DNA of 64,000 nt, taken from contig ML014160.1 of the NCBI GenBank assembly GCA_003615045.1, forward strand, positions 1 to 64,000, written 5' to 3'. How positions within the stretch are numbered: position 1 is the stretch's first letter; each line of letters starts with the position of its first letter. Below the pieces are notes generated by a model. It did not search any database, was not told the DNA's origin, and saw only the letters and a program-made list of their open reading frames with translations. Origin of the DNA: Caulochytrium protostelioides (lineage: Eukaryota > Chytridiomycota > Caulochytriomycetes > Caulochytriales > Caulochytriaceae). This document shows positions 1 to 10,245 of this stretch, in pieces. The position numbers and the translations under genes were made by a program.

Positions 1-44
<44 letters not shown>

Positions 45-45
45 T
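1..45. repeat. GCC trinucleotide repeat
   Basis: The window opens inside an uninterrupted run of about 15 GCC units. Its left end lies outside the window, so its true length and whether it is coding are unknown. Confidence 0.9.
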
Positions 46-645
46 GCAGCCCCTGTTGTTTTCTCTTTCTTCGGGACTCGGGACACCGCGCCTGACACGG
101 CTGCCCGCTGTCGCGGCATGGCGAAGCGGCCGCCGGCCAACGCAGGCACCCTCACCCGCGGCGAGGCCACGCGGCAGTGCCGCGCCATGCCCGGTCTATG
201 CCGCAACCAACGAGCGCCCTCGGCGCCGCCTGGGCCGGGCGCTTCGTGCCGACGTCGTGCGCGTCGGATGCGCGAACCATGTGGTGACGGCAACGCCGCT
301 TCAAGATCGTCACGCCATGGCCGATCATGGGTATCGCGCGCCGTTCCTTGGGTGTTGCAGCAAGAGGCCCACGATCCAGATCCTCGTCGGGTGGCCGTCC
401 AAGCATCCGTCTCCCACGCCGTAGGCCCTGACGCTGACGGCGTGCGTTCTTTCGACAGCTTCCCGCAGACGTAGCACGGGTTCTCTGCCCATCAACGGGT
501 GATCACGCGTTTCCACTCCTCACTAACATACCCAGCTCTCGCTGCTCCTCGGCTCCCCTGACGCCTCTGACGCCTCAGACGCGTGACCCTCGCTCCGCCT
601 CGCTGTTCGTTGGGCTGCGCTCTCAGCGGCGTGCATCCGGTCGCG
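46..645. other. Upstream region of PIL1, no gene seen
   Basis: Short overlapping reading frames occur on both strands but none has recognisable protein character. The stretch most likely holds the promoter and 5' UTR of the PIL1-like gene that starts at 646. A CT-rich tract near 550-580 ending in CAG could be a splice acceptor, so an unseen upstream exon is possible. Confidence 0.5.
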
Positions 646-1819
646 ATGGCGCTCGCCGGTCTCCGCCGCGCGTTCGGCGATAAGAACGAACTCGTGGCGC
701 TCCTCGACGCGGAAAAGGAAGCCGCCAAATCGATCCGTAGCAATGGCCGCGAGCTCGGCGAAACGAGCCGCCATCTGACGCTGTGGGGCCGCGAAGAACA
801 TGCCGATCTGACCGACTGCCTCGATAAAGCGGCCATTGTGCTTGGCAAGCTAGCGGAGTTTCATAACGCGCTGGCTGACGAGCATGCGCGGTATCGCGGG
901 CTGCTGCACGACATCCATGCCCAGGACCAGGCCATTCTCGGCATCCGAAACCGCAATCGCGAGTTGCAGTCCAAGATCAAGAGCAGCGCCAAAAGCGGCA
1001 AAAACGTCGAGTGGCTTCAGAAGGAAGAAGAAACCGTGCGCCGCGAGCTGCTGGCAGCCATCGCGGCGCAGGAAGGGTTCAAGCGCCGCAACATCAAGGA
1101 TGCCCTTCATATCCAGTTCGATGCATGGACGACGCTCGGCCAAAAACTCATGATTCTAGGAACCTTTGGCAAGTACTTGGCTGACCAGATACCTCAGGGC
1201 ACGCTCGCGCCCGGGCAGGAGCTGCCCGAGTATAAAGGATCGGCCACGACGACCCGCATTTTTGGTGATTTCCTCAAAGCGCTGAAGGCGTTGCGGACAG
1301 GCATCCCCACGGACGCCGCGCAGCAGACGCCGGCCGCGACTCCCGCTGGAACAGCAGCAGGGGCGAACGCGACTGCGAGCACTGCGGCGAGCGCGAACGG
1401 TGCTCCGTCCACGAGCCATCACAGTTCACATCACAGTGCTCATCACAGCTCGCATCACGCGAACGGCAGCGCGCCCGGGAACGCCTCGGGCCCTACCTCG
1501 CAGCGTCCGTCGCTGAGCTCGTTGTCCACGCAGCCAATGCCCATGCCGTCGCCACACCCGCAGCACTCGCAGCACCTCGCGTCGTCGTCGTCGTCGTCAC
1601 ATCAATCAGCCTCGTCGTCGTCCATCCCGCAGAACACGGTCCCACATCAGGGTCCTCTGTCCGCGTCGGCGCTGCCCGCGTCGGCGCTGCCCGCGTCGCA
1701 GCAGCAGCCGCAGCAGCAGCAGATTCCGCCACCCGTTCCAGCACGTGACCGCCGGCAGTCGATGTCGGCGCTCCAGCAACAGCAGCAACAGCAACAACTT
1801 CAGCAGCAGCAACAACAAC

Positions 1820-1866
<47 letters not shown>

Positions 1867-3039
1867 CAACAGCAACAACAGCAACAGCAACCTCACAGGT
1901 ATTCAGGACACGCGACACCGTCCGCCCAAGGGTCGCACGGCCACTTGGCTCAGCAACAGCAGCAGCAACAGCAGTCGACGTCCACACAGCAGCAATCGTC
2001 GCAGCAAATGCCGCAGCCGCCGAACCACGCAGCGAATGGCAATCACCGCCGCACCAGCCAGCTGCCGAGCACACCCATGGCTACCGCCAACGCACCGGCA
2101 TCGCCACACCGGCCGCCCCAGTCACTGCCTCCAAGCACGATTCCAACGCCGACCCCGATGCCGCCTTCCCACGGCCACAGCCAGGGCCACGGCCAGAGCA
2201 GCCATAGCAGCCAGGGCCATAGCCATCATCACAGTCACAGCCAGGCCATTCCCCATGTGTCGGGCTACCCGACCGGCCAGTCGAATCCGACGGCCTCTTA
2301 CGGCAGCGCCGCGCCCAACGGCGGTTTCTATGCGATGCACGCGCAGCAGCCACCGCAGCAAAGTACAGCACCTTCGATGCCGGCCTCAACAGGACCGGGC
2401 CCGACGCCCTCACATGCGTCGCCATATACGCAGTCGACAACGCCGTTCCCGGTGGCTATGCCGCCCACATACAACAACAATGCGGGGGTCGGGGCGCCCG
2501 GCTTGACGCAGGGCTCGGCTCAGAGCTCGGCGCACAGCTCGGCGCACAGTTCGAACGGCAGCCTCAACGGCAGCATCACGCACCCGGGGCGACACGGCAG
2601 CCAGGGCTCGTTCTCAGGCTCGTTCTCAGGCTATCCCGGTGGCGCGCCGTACTTGGGCGGGCACGGGGCGTCGAGTAGTCCAACGACGTCGTCCGCGATG
2701 CCGTACCCGATGCACGTGCCGCAGACCAGCTCGCCGTACTTTGAGCCAGCGCGGCCGCAGCAACCCGAGTTTTTGGCCCGGCTGGCGACGTATCGGGGCC
2801 CGCAGGCGTATGAACGGCCGCAGGAAGTGGTCCCCGATCCGGGCGCGAGCGCGGATCTCCAGAGCTGGCAGTTTGATGACCTCGACAGCGCCGCCGATGC
2901 GGGCACTGCCTACGGGATCCGCACGAGCCAGCCCGGGCTGCCGCCGACTCAGCATGTCAGTCTCTACGATTACGGGATTCGCGACGGCATGACCGACGAG
3001 GAGATCCTGCGCCGTCTTGAGCAGCTCCGGACCACCTGA
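646..3039 (+). CDS. PIL1: Eisosome core component, Pil1/Lsp1 family (BAR-like)
   Basis: Pil1/Lsp1 proteins form the scaffold of eisosomes, the furrow-like plasma membrane domains of fungi. The first ~215 residues follow the family closely: a start like LRRAFGDKNEL, then the WGREEHADLTD region, an arginine/lysine-rich helix and the helix ending ALHIQFDAWTTLGQKL. This is the BAR-like fold that binds PI(4,5)P2 membranes. I chose the ATG at 646; the frame stays open upstream to 583 but without an ATG. The remaining ~580 residues are low-complexity, rich in Gln, Ser, Pro and His with a long glutamine run near residues 376-415, and end in a charged tail containing DEEILRRLEQL. Yeast Pil1 is only ~340 residues, so the tail is a marked extension. 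Family call is firm; Pil1 cannot be told from Lsp1. Confidence 0.88.
1772..1891 (+). repeat. CAG/CAA repeat encoding polyglutamine in PIL1
   Basis: Mixed CAG and CAA codons give a glutamine run broken only by occasional leucines. It lies in frame within the Pil1-like protein's disordered tail. Mixed codons suggest a selected or old tract, though the central CAG block is pure enough to vary in length. Confidence 0.9.
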
Positions 3040-3499
3040 TCCATTTGCCGCGATGCATCACTAGGGTGCGTCGCTGAAAACGATGGGAATGTAGACAATG
3101 AGACCCAGATGATCTATCTTGGCCTGGGGCGGGCGTCTTTGAAAGGGAGACGAGTTCATGCTGCGTCAAAGAATCGGAGCATGAGTGTATCGGGGCTGTA
3201 TCGGGAGCTTGCCCTCGGCGAGCGCATGTAACGTTCAGCTGCCGCCCACGTCGTACGTCGTCTCACAAGAGCGAGATATCCTTTAAAAAATTGCCACGGC
3301 ATGCGGAAAGGATGTAAGGCGTCCGCGAAACCAACATGCGATCAGGGAATCGACCCGGGCGCCGATGGCCATGTGCGCCGTGTGTTCCAACATGGCAGAG
3401 TTGAGTCGAAGTCCTGCCGGAATTCCTCTTTCGGGCGTTGCCGTCTGCCGGTACGTATGGACATCTGCATGACGCATGCTTGCCTCCGGCCGCCGTGGG
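3040..3499. other. Intergenic region after PIL1, no gene seen
   Basis: This stretch holds the PIL1 3' flank and ordinary-looking sequence leading into the Fanzor-like relic at about 3500. Small open frames on both strands show no protein family features. Confidence 0.5.
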
Positions 3500-3780
3500 T
3501 CGTGGCCTGAGGCACCGTGGGGATGGCGAGATGCGACGGAAAGGGACGCTGAAGTGACGCTGGAACGATGCGATCTCAATGCCGCGTTGAACATCCGGCG
3601 CTGCCTGACCTCACCCTTCAGACCCGAAGGCGTTGTGCCGCCACCCAGGGGCAAGCTCTTCTGCGGCCCGCGGTCGGCAAGCTCATCCGGCAATAGACTT
3701 GCGCTACGGCCGCCGTGGGGGACCCCTGGGGGGCGCCATCGAGGGGATGGTTTGCGTGAGGTGAGGATGGGCCTATATAT
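3500..3780 (+). mobile_element. Fanzor-like nuclease relic A (3' end only)
   Basis: This is a fragment of the C-terminal end of a Fanzor (eukaryotic TnpB-like) gene. The frame reads CDLNAALNIRRCL at about 3568-3606, the RuvC-III signature whose full form in the sister copies is NRDLNAALNI. It is preceded by DAT, as in copies B and D. After the end of coding it carries the GGGGACCCCTGGGG block at 3716-3731 and matches copy C to GGGCCTATATAT, ending at 3780, where the two diverge; I take that as the element's right end. RuvC-I and RuvC-II regions are absent, so the copy is truncated and dead. Family knowledge: Fanzors are RNA-guided DNA endonucleases spread by transposons and large viruses. Confidence 0.72.
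3715..3733 (+). repeat. Conserved post-coding G/C block, copy A
   Basis: The sequence TGGGGGACCCCTGGGGG follows the Fanzor-like coding end. The same block sits at the same place in copies B, C and D. It can fold into short G-stem/C-stem hairpins and is a candidate piece of a guide RNA scaffold or a transposon end signal. Confidence 0.6.
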
Positions 3781-4157
3781 CTGAGCATTTCTGCACCATA
3801 GCGGCTAAACATGGCGCATGATAGAATCATATGAGTGCTTCTCCTTCGATAATGTCACAAAGGCCACTGTGAGACATATCCACGGCTGTGGACGCCGAGG
3901 ACTCACGAGACCGCGCTGTCTCTTTTCTCTGATCCTCCCGCGCCGTCGGTTGCTAGCCACTCGGCGCATCGGCCGGGTAAACGTCGGGTACCCTCGAATC
4001 ACAGATCGTCGTCGTCGTCGTTCTCGCCGCCGTTGTCGTCTTCATCCGTCGGCATCGATCGTTGACCAGGATGCTCACAGCAGGACGAGCCGCTGTACTG
4101 CAGTTCTCGCGCCGTCCCTGACCACGCCGCGCCGCACGTCGTGATCGGCGGGTCCCG
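3781..4157. other. Intergenic region, no gene seen
   Basis: The stretch lies between relic A and the next ORF. It includes a run of CGT/CGC triplets near 4005-4040. I see no coding feature. Confidence 0.5.
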
Positions 4158-5485
4158 ATGGCGCTGACCGACAGGCTGCCGGTCACCCCGGCCACCACGG
4201 CATCAGCGCAGGTCGCTGATGCCCCCGCTGTATCCTCCGGACGGCGGTCGCCGTTGCCGCAGACCTCGGCCAGAGGACCGTCGCCGCATACCCCGGCGAT
4301 GGCACCGCCGCCACTCCCATCGCCGCCGTCGCTCACGCTCGCATCGGCATGGCCATCACCAACATCAGCCCCGATGAAGCTTCGGCCGCCGCCGTCGCCG
4401 CCGCCGCCACCATCACGCCCACCAGCGCTTCGGCCGCCGTCGCCGCCGCCACTGCAGCCCATGACCCATGTCTCTGGGGGCCCGCGGCCAGAACCGACCA
4501 GACCAGCGGATCCGAAGCCAGCGGGGGCCTCTCGACCAGCAAAGCGGCCCTACCGCTTGACGGCCGTGCCGCCGCTCGAATGGTCGCATGTCTGTCGACG
4601 CGTGCTTCATCCCTGCCGCCGGCCCGTGCCGCCACAGGCCTACTTCGAGCCGGGCGACGTCTACCGCCCGCTGCCGCGGCGGGCAGCGCCATCGCCCGCG
4701 ATTTGCCGCGACGTGACCATGGGCTTTGAGCCCATCCACGTGCCGATCCCGGCGGTCGAGCTCCGGCGCGCGCGGGTCGTGCGGACCTCCGGGCGCCGCG
4801 ACAAAGCCGCCGCGGCCGCCGCGGCCGCCGCGGCCCAAGTTCAAGCCGCGGCTGTGGCGGCGGTCGGCTTCGATCTGACACATTCCACCACCCACGTGGC
4901 GCTTCCCCGATCGAACTATACCTCGGGCGTGGTGTTTCCCCAGAGTCCTGTCGCGGCGGCGGTGGGAACCGGGACGCCGTCGCCGTCGCCGTCGCCGTCG
5001 GCCGCGCCGCCGGACCCGTCCTCGGGGTCGGCGCCGATGCCGCTCACGCGCAAAGAAACGTTTGCCGCACGGCCCTACGCGGTCCCCATCCCGCCCATGC
5101 GCGGTCTCGAGACGGTCTGGCTGCGCGAGCAGGGCCCCCCTGCTTCCACTTCGATCTCGGCATCGATCGCGCGACACTCGACCTCGCCGGCGCCGCGGCC
5201 GCGGCCACTGAAGCGGGAGCGCCCCGATGACGCTGCGGCCGATCGGGGGGAGCCACCGAAGACCGCGGGGGCGCTGGCGCCCAATGAGGCGGCTTACCTC
5301 GCCGGGATCGCTGTGGAGCCGCCGCGGTCCATGCGGGTGCGCTGGCCGTGGCGCGCCATTATGCAGATGCTGGCTGACACGAGCCGCGGGGAGGTTTCCG
5401 CGGACGGCGCACCGCCCTCCCAGCCGCCGCCATCTTACTTTGCGACGGTCGAAGGCGACAATGCCGATACGGATGGTGGTGGCGC

Positions 5486-5517
<32 letters not shown>

Positions 5518-5633
5518 GCGGGTCGCGCGCTAGCGACACACCCTATGGGCCGCAAGCCACGTTGAGCGAGCCCTTAACCGCTGTGTTGGCCCTGCCACCA
5601 CCCGCGCTCTACAAGCAGGCGGCATCATCGTAA
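4158..5633 (+). CDS. Hypothetical proline/alanine-rich protein
   Basis: I do not recognise this 491-residue protein. The ATG at 4158 opens an uninterrupted frame to TAA at 5631. The first ~130 residues are dominated by Pro, Ser and Ala. A less repetitive middle (about residues 135-230) contains LEWSHVCRRVLHPC and QAYFEPGDVYRPLPRR, followed by a polyalanine run. The last third has a short segment RWPWRAIMQMLADTSRGE that could be a helix, then an acidic GD repeat. No signal peptide or membrane segment is visible. The opposite strand is also open over 4413-5555, but its arginine-rich product looks like a GC-driven shadow. Coding status rests on frame length and the semi-globular middle. Confidence 0.5.
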
Positions 5634-5753
5634 GCATTCGTCCCGATGTCGTTTCGACTCTCGACAAGGCGCGAGGCATCAAATAATAAATAGAAAGAGG
5701 GAGCTCGACAGTCTCAGGATCAGAAAGTGGGCCATCTATCCACCCTATGGTCT

Positions 5754-6890
5754 CTAGGATGAGAGGGAGGCCGCGGCGCGGGGCCGCTGGGCCCGCTGCC
5801 GCTCGGCATACGCATCCTTCAGCCCTTCGTAGAGCGTCATACTGATGACGGTCGTCGGTACGGCCCAGAGGATCCGCGGCACCGCGCCACGCAGGAATCC
5901 CGCGACGCCAGCATCGCGCCAAAGCCGGCGCATCTCGATCAGGCCAGTCGTCGGCGCGGCGGCGCATTGAACCCGGGTCTTGATGATATCCATCACATTC
6001 GACAGCCCCGACGCAATGCATGCAGCGCCGCCCGAAGCGGATGCGTAGACGGTCCACGGCAGATCCGAAGCCGCTACGGTCGGGGCTGCCTTCGCTGCCG
6101 TGGCAGAGTGTGATGCATCAATTGGCTCTGATGCCGCTGGTGCTGCTGGTGCTGCTGGTGCTGCTGATGTGGGATTCGCCTGCGCCGCTAAGCCCATCCG
6201 GCGTTTCAGTTCTTCATAGGCGACAAAGTAAATCATGGTGTGCGGCACAAACACCGCGAGGCCCATCCAGTACCCCCGCCAGTATCCCCGCATCCCCTCG
6301 CGGCGATAGATATCACGGATGATAACGGCCGCGGGCACGGGCACCGGCGCGGCCTGCGATGCATGCGACAACGGCGAGGCTGCCTGCTGCCGGTTCTTCA
6401 CGACTTCCATCGGCGTCCACAGCAGCCCCGAGCCGATCTCAGCGCAGGCGCCGGCGAAGCCATATGTCGCCAGCGCGATCCAGGGCGGCACGGCCGTCTC
6501 GACGCCGTTGGCCTTCGCGTCGTTGCCCGCGATGTTGAGCAGCCACCGCTCGATCCGCGGCTTGACCGTGTCATACGTCGTCAGATAGACTCCAAGCGCC
6601 GGAACCGAGAAGCACAAGGCGATGGGCAGGCCCTGGTAGAGATGCGATGTCATCAGGCCGCCACCGCCGCCTGCATGGCGCCGCCACGACCAGGCGGGCG
6701 CTTGATGGCCCTGGGTATTCTGGATGCGAATCTTGATCGTGTCGAGCGGATGCGTCACGCAGCGGGTGCTGAAGCTCGAGAGACTCGAGAAAGCGAAGCT
6801 GAGCCAGGGCGACGGCGTCGATAGCGCCGAAGGCGACGGGATGAGGTCGGCCGAGGCGGCCGCGGCGCCCGTCGGGGATGTCTTCGTCAT
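5754..6890 (-). CDS. Mitochondrial carrier family (SLC25) protein
   Basis: Members of this family exchange metabolites across the mitochondrial inner membrane. All three family signature motifs are present in modified form: THPLDTIKIR near residue 45, TPMEVVKNRQQ near 165 and SNVMDIIKTRVQ near 300. Each sits at the end of an odd-numbered membrane helix, giving the usual three-repeat, six-helix layout. At 378 residues it is longer than the typical ~300, with alanine/proline-rich insertions before the third repeat. The ATG at 6890 is the first in frame; the frame is open a little further upstream without ATG. The GxxxxG-type and aromatic positions do not let me name the substrate. It is transcribed toward the unknown protein at 4158, with stops about 120 bp apart. 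Confidence 0.85.
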   Translation of the reverse strand: MTKTSPTGAAAASADLIPSPSALSTPSPWLSFAFSSLSSFSTRCVTHPLDTIKIRIQNTQGHQAPAWSWRRHAGGGGGLMTSHLYQGLPIALCFSVPALGVYLTTYDTVKPRIERWLLNIAGNDAKANGVETAVPPWIALATYGFAGACAEIGSGLLWTPMEVVKNRQQAASPLSHASQAAPVPVPAAVIIRDIYRREGMRGYWRGYWMGLAVFVPHTMIYFVAYEELKRRMGLAAQANPTSAAPAAPAAPAASEPIDASHSATAAKAAPTVAASDLPWTVYASASGGAACIASGLSNVMDIIKTRVQCAAAPTTGLIEMRRLWRDAGVAGFLRGAVPRILWAVPTTVISMTLYEGLKDAYAERQRAQRPRAAASLSS

Positions 6891-7482
6891 GATGGCGTGC
6901 GCCACAAGGCGAGACCGGAATCGGGTAGCGATATCAACACGTGACAACTCGATAGGTAATCACGGGGCCGGTCCAAGGTAGGATCGCGGTGACGCCGCCA
7001 CCATCATGTGCGGAGCGCCCAGCAGCGCCACGGGATAGGCCCAGACGAGCGACGATGGGGGTTTGCATTCGAGCCATCAGCGATCCACCCGACGGCGCTC
7101 GCTCTTTCGCTTTATACCCGTTGCTGCTACGAAGGCCTCGACGGATGTCGTCGTCCGTCCGTCGCACGTGACGGCGCGTCGTGATCCGTGGCGGTGTTAA
7201 GTCGCCGAGTGCGAACTGGGCTCGCGTGGTGAAGGTCCTCCGGAACGGCGCTAAGCCCACCGCTGGGGTCCAAGCCGCTGGGGGCCAAGCCTTTGCGGTT
7301 GTGCGAAGCGACTCCGAACTGCCGATCCGAAAGGGGTGCGCCCCGCCGCCGTGGGGCCCGCGGCGGCACCCGAGCTTCACTCCACGAGGAAAAAAAAAAA
7401 AAAACATGGTAAAAGTAAACGAGAGTAGGGATCGACCATGCGACCATCATTCATCTGCTACTCGCAACTCGCCGGACCATCA
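6891..7482. other. Intergenic region between carrier and ERT1-like gene
   Basis: This is the promoter side of the carrier gene and the 3' side of the ERT1-like gene. It includes a 14-15 nt A tract near 7390-7404. No coding feature is seen. Confidence 0.5.
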
Positions 7483-10245
7483 TCAGTGCCATGTCTCGCA
7501 CGGGGCAGGCCGCGGGAGCGACGGGATGAAGTGACCCAAGACCAGCATGGGCACGCCGTCATCGGCGCGGTGCAGCGTCAGGCTGGCGAGACATGGAATA
7601 TCGGCGACACGGCAGCTCATGATCCAGTGGCGCTTCGATTCCTGGGACGCGATCGTGGCCATTTCCTCCCAGTAGACGGCGAGCGCTGCGGCATCGATGC
7701 ATTCCCACAGGTAGTCGGGCACCGCTCGCGGACGCTGGGGTCGCGCCGCCGCCGCCGCCGCTATAGACCCGGCCGCATGTTTGATGGCCGAATCCATCAG
7801 CATCGCCGTACGTTCCCCTTCGTCATTGGCCGTCTCGTGGCGCCACAAGCGCGTCAAGGCCGCGTTGTGGGCGCACAGTTCTCCGGAGCGGCGCCAGATC
7901 GCCGACGGCGTCTCGGTGGCGGCCAGCGCGGGCCGACAGGCCTCCAGACGGTCCTGCAAAGCGGTTTCGAGCAACGCGTTGGCGGTCACGTGGTGGGGCC
8001 CCGTCACAGGCTGGCTCAGCCGACTGAGGACCGCGCCATGCGACGGGCTCCCGAACAGCGCGGCCAGCCGGCGCAGACTCGTGAGAATCGTCGTGCGTTG
8101 CTCCACGGTGACCGTCGGACCTACGACAAAGGCACACAGCGCGCGCAACGCGAGGGTATAGTCGAATGCGTCCGGCAGCGCCCCTTCTGTCGCCATGACG
8201 GCGTCCTCATCCGCTGGGTCATCGGCATCGTTGACCACGGCGTCCACGACCACGCCGTCGTCGATGATGGCGTCGAAGGACGGCGTCCGATGAGTCGCTA
8301 TCGACACGAGGGCTGTACTGGGGGGCGTCACGTTCGGGTCGGTGGCCATGGCGGTCTCAGACGCGAGAGGCGACGGCGACGACGCGGCGGGCGGAAGGGC
8401 CGTCATGGCGCGGACGTGGGCAAGCGACGGACGGTTGCTCGCGCTTTCAGAGGCCATGGGCGTGGTCGCCATCGGGCGGATCGTCGGAGGGGTCGTCGTC
8501 GACAGCGCGGCAGTCGCGGCGTCCGCCATGTCCGTCGGGACGGGCGACCGTGAGACGATCGAGGGCGGCGAGGCCATCGATGCCGATCCCAGCGAGGCCG
8601 ACACGGCGGAGGTCATTGGAGTATGGACCAGCGGCGGCCGTTGCGGTAACGCGACGGCCGCAAGCGCATTCTTAAGCGCAGCGTCCACCATGTCGTCGGC
8701 TAACAGGGGAGTCGATGTGGACGGATCGTCCTGAAAGACGACAGGACACGGCGACGGTGCGTCCGCGGCACCGCGGCTCGGCGAGAGCGCGTCCTCGCTC
8801 GCCATACGAGAGCGCGGGGTCGCAGGGCCTGACGGCGCCGTGGACGGCGCGCCCGACGACAGTTGCATGCCTAGCGTGTCGCCGGTCCGCGGGGCGTCGA
8901 TGCAGCCGTCGGGCTTGCCGCGCTTGATGCACCGGCGGCACGGGCGCTGCGTATCGCAGCTGATGTGCGCCTTGCGGCACGGAATGCAGGCCTGGCAAAC
9001 TTTGCGGCGCTTCACGTCCGTGAAGTTGACGGGAAACACCACGGGGCACGGTTCGCGCTCGGCCACGGGCTTCGCATCGGCCGCCGCGGCGGCGGTCGCC
9101 GGATGTGCTTGGTTCGGATAGCCGCGCTGCACCGAGACCTGGATATCGGCGAGCATCGTCGAGTCGGTCCAGACCAACGACATGGCGGGCTTCTGGGCCG
9201 CCGTCGCGGACGACGTCGACGGCAAGGGGGGCGGGGAGGCCGCCCGCGGCGCGGCGCTCGCCGGCGGCGGCGGCGCGGTCGCGGCACGCGACTTGAGTCG
9301 AACGGGCACGGGGATCGGCAGCAGTGGCAGCTCTTCAATCTCGTCCAGCATCAGTGCTCGCTGCGCCGCCGCGGCGGCCGCCGAGGACGCGCCCGACACC
9401 GCAGGATGCGAGGGCGACAGCGAGGCCAGGCCGCTGCCCGGCGCCTCGCTGGCCTGCACGTCGGCCGGGTGCACGATGGCGGTATGCGCGGGGCGCTTGC
9501 GCGTCGGCCGCAGCACGGACGATTTCATCCAGGCCGGCGGGGCGGGGGCCACGGCGGGCTGCGGTGGCCCGGCCGCCGCGAAGGCCGAGAGCAGGGTCGA
9601 CATGTCGAGGCCGAGGTTGAGGCCGATCGCCATGGCCTCCGCCATGGCGGTGTCGACGGGCGGCAGACCGGCGGCGCCCGTCGTCGGATATGCGGCCATC
9701 GCCGGGTGGGCCGGCGCATAGGTGGATGCCGGTGCCAGGGCCGGGTTGCCAGCGGGTGGCGGGGCCGGTGGCGGGGCCGGTGGCGGCGGCGCGGGCGGCG
9801 CTATCATCGCCATGCTGAGGTCGAGATTCATGGTGGGCATTGTGGTGGGAAGATTCGTCGGGTCCATGGGCATCAGGGACCCCATCGTCATCGGCATGCA
9901 GGCCATCGGGTCCATTGTCGCATGGAGATGGGGCATATGGAGCATCGGATGGGACGACGGCTGCTGGTGGCTCGAGGGTATGGACGGGAGGTGGCCGGCG
10001 CTGGGCGGGTCGAGCTTCATGGTGAGGGAGGGGTGGAGCATGGAGGCAAGGGCGTCGGTGGCGGCGGCGGCCGCCGCCGCCGCATGGGAGAGATCGTTGC
10101 CTGAGGACGCGACAGGCGACAACGAAGCCGATTCTGGCGCTGTGGGGGGCGCCGACATGGCCGCCGTGAGCTGCGCGGCTGCATCATGGCCGTGGCCATC
10201 GGTGAGGTAAGGCCACCATGCGGGGTCATGGGGGTTGCCGGACAT
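7483..10245 (-). CDS. ERT1: Zn(II)2Cys6 transcription factor, ERT1/AcuK (gluconeogenesis activator) type
   Basis: This is a 920-residue regulator with a fungal zinc cluster near residues 410-445: CQACIPCRKAHISC then PCRRCIKRGKPDGC, the six-cysteine pattern. The RCIKRG segment and spacing are typical of the ERT1/AcuK/RDS2 group, which activates gluconeogenic genes on non-fermentable carbon. The C-terminus supports that: ETPSAIWRRSGEL near residue 775 and VPMLVLGHFIP close to the end match the PAS-like domain of that group. The N-terminal ~400 residues and the linker are low-complexity (Ala, Pro, Met, Ser). The first in-frame ATG is at 10245. The PAS region seems shortened relative to AcuK. Group membership is likely; the exact orthologue is uncertain. 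Confidence 0.78.
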   Translation of the reverse strand: MSGNPHDPAWWPYLTDGHGHDAAAQLTAAMSAPPTAPESASLSPVASSGNDLSHAAAAAAAATDALASMLHPSLTMKLDPPSAGHLPSIPSSHQQPSSHPMLHMPHLHATMDPMACMPMTMGSLMPMDPTNLPTTMPTMNLDLSMAMIAPPAPPPPAPPPAPPPAGNPALAPASTYAPAHPAMAAYPTTGAAGLPPVDTAMAEAMAIGLNLGLDMSTLLSAFAAAGPPQPAVAPAPPAWMKSSVLRPTRKRPAHTAIVHPADVQASEAPGSGLASLSPSHPAVSGASSAAAAAAQRALMLDEIEELPLLPIPVPVRLKSRAATAPPPPASAAPRAASPPPLPSTSSATAAQKPAMSLVWTDSTMLADIQVSVQRGYPNQAHPATAAAAADAKPVAEREPCPVVFPVNFTDVKRRKVCQACIPCRKAHISCDTQRPCRRCIKRGKPDGCIDAPRTGDTLGMQLSSGAPSTAPSGPATPRSRMASEDALSPSRGAADAPSPCPVVFQDDPSTSTPLLADDMVDAALKNALAAVALPQRPPLVHTPMTSAVSASLGSASMASPPSIVSRSPVPTDMADAATAALSTTTPPTIRPMATTPMASESASNRPSLAHVRAMTALPPAASSPSPLASETAMATDPNVTPPSTALVSIATHRTPSFDAIIDDGVVVDAVVNDADDPADEDAVMATEGALPDAFDYTLALRALCAFVVGPTVTVEQRTTILTSLRRLAALFGSPSHGAVLSRLSQPVTGPHHVTANALLETALQDRLEACRPALAATETPSAIWRRSGELCAHNAALTRLWRHETANDEGERTAMLMDSAIKHAAGSIAAAAAARPQRPRAVPDYLWECIDAAALAVYWEEMATIASQESKRHWIMSCRVADIPCLASLTLHRADDGVPMLVLGHFIPSLPRPAPCETWH

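Noticed and set aside
4413-5555. 380-codon minus-strand open frame opposite the hypothetical protein
   Set aside because: Its product is arginine-rich with VAVAVAV from the GD repeat on the other strand; this is what the third-position GC bias of the plus-strand gene produces.
8965-10104. 379-codon plus-strand frame antisense to the ERT1-like gene
   Set aside because: Gly/Arg-rich with no start context or family features, and the minus strand carries the zinc cluster and PAS-like motifs.
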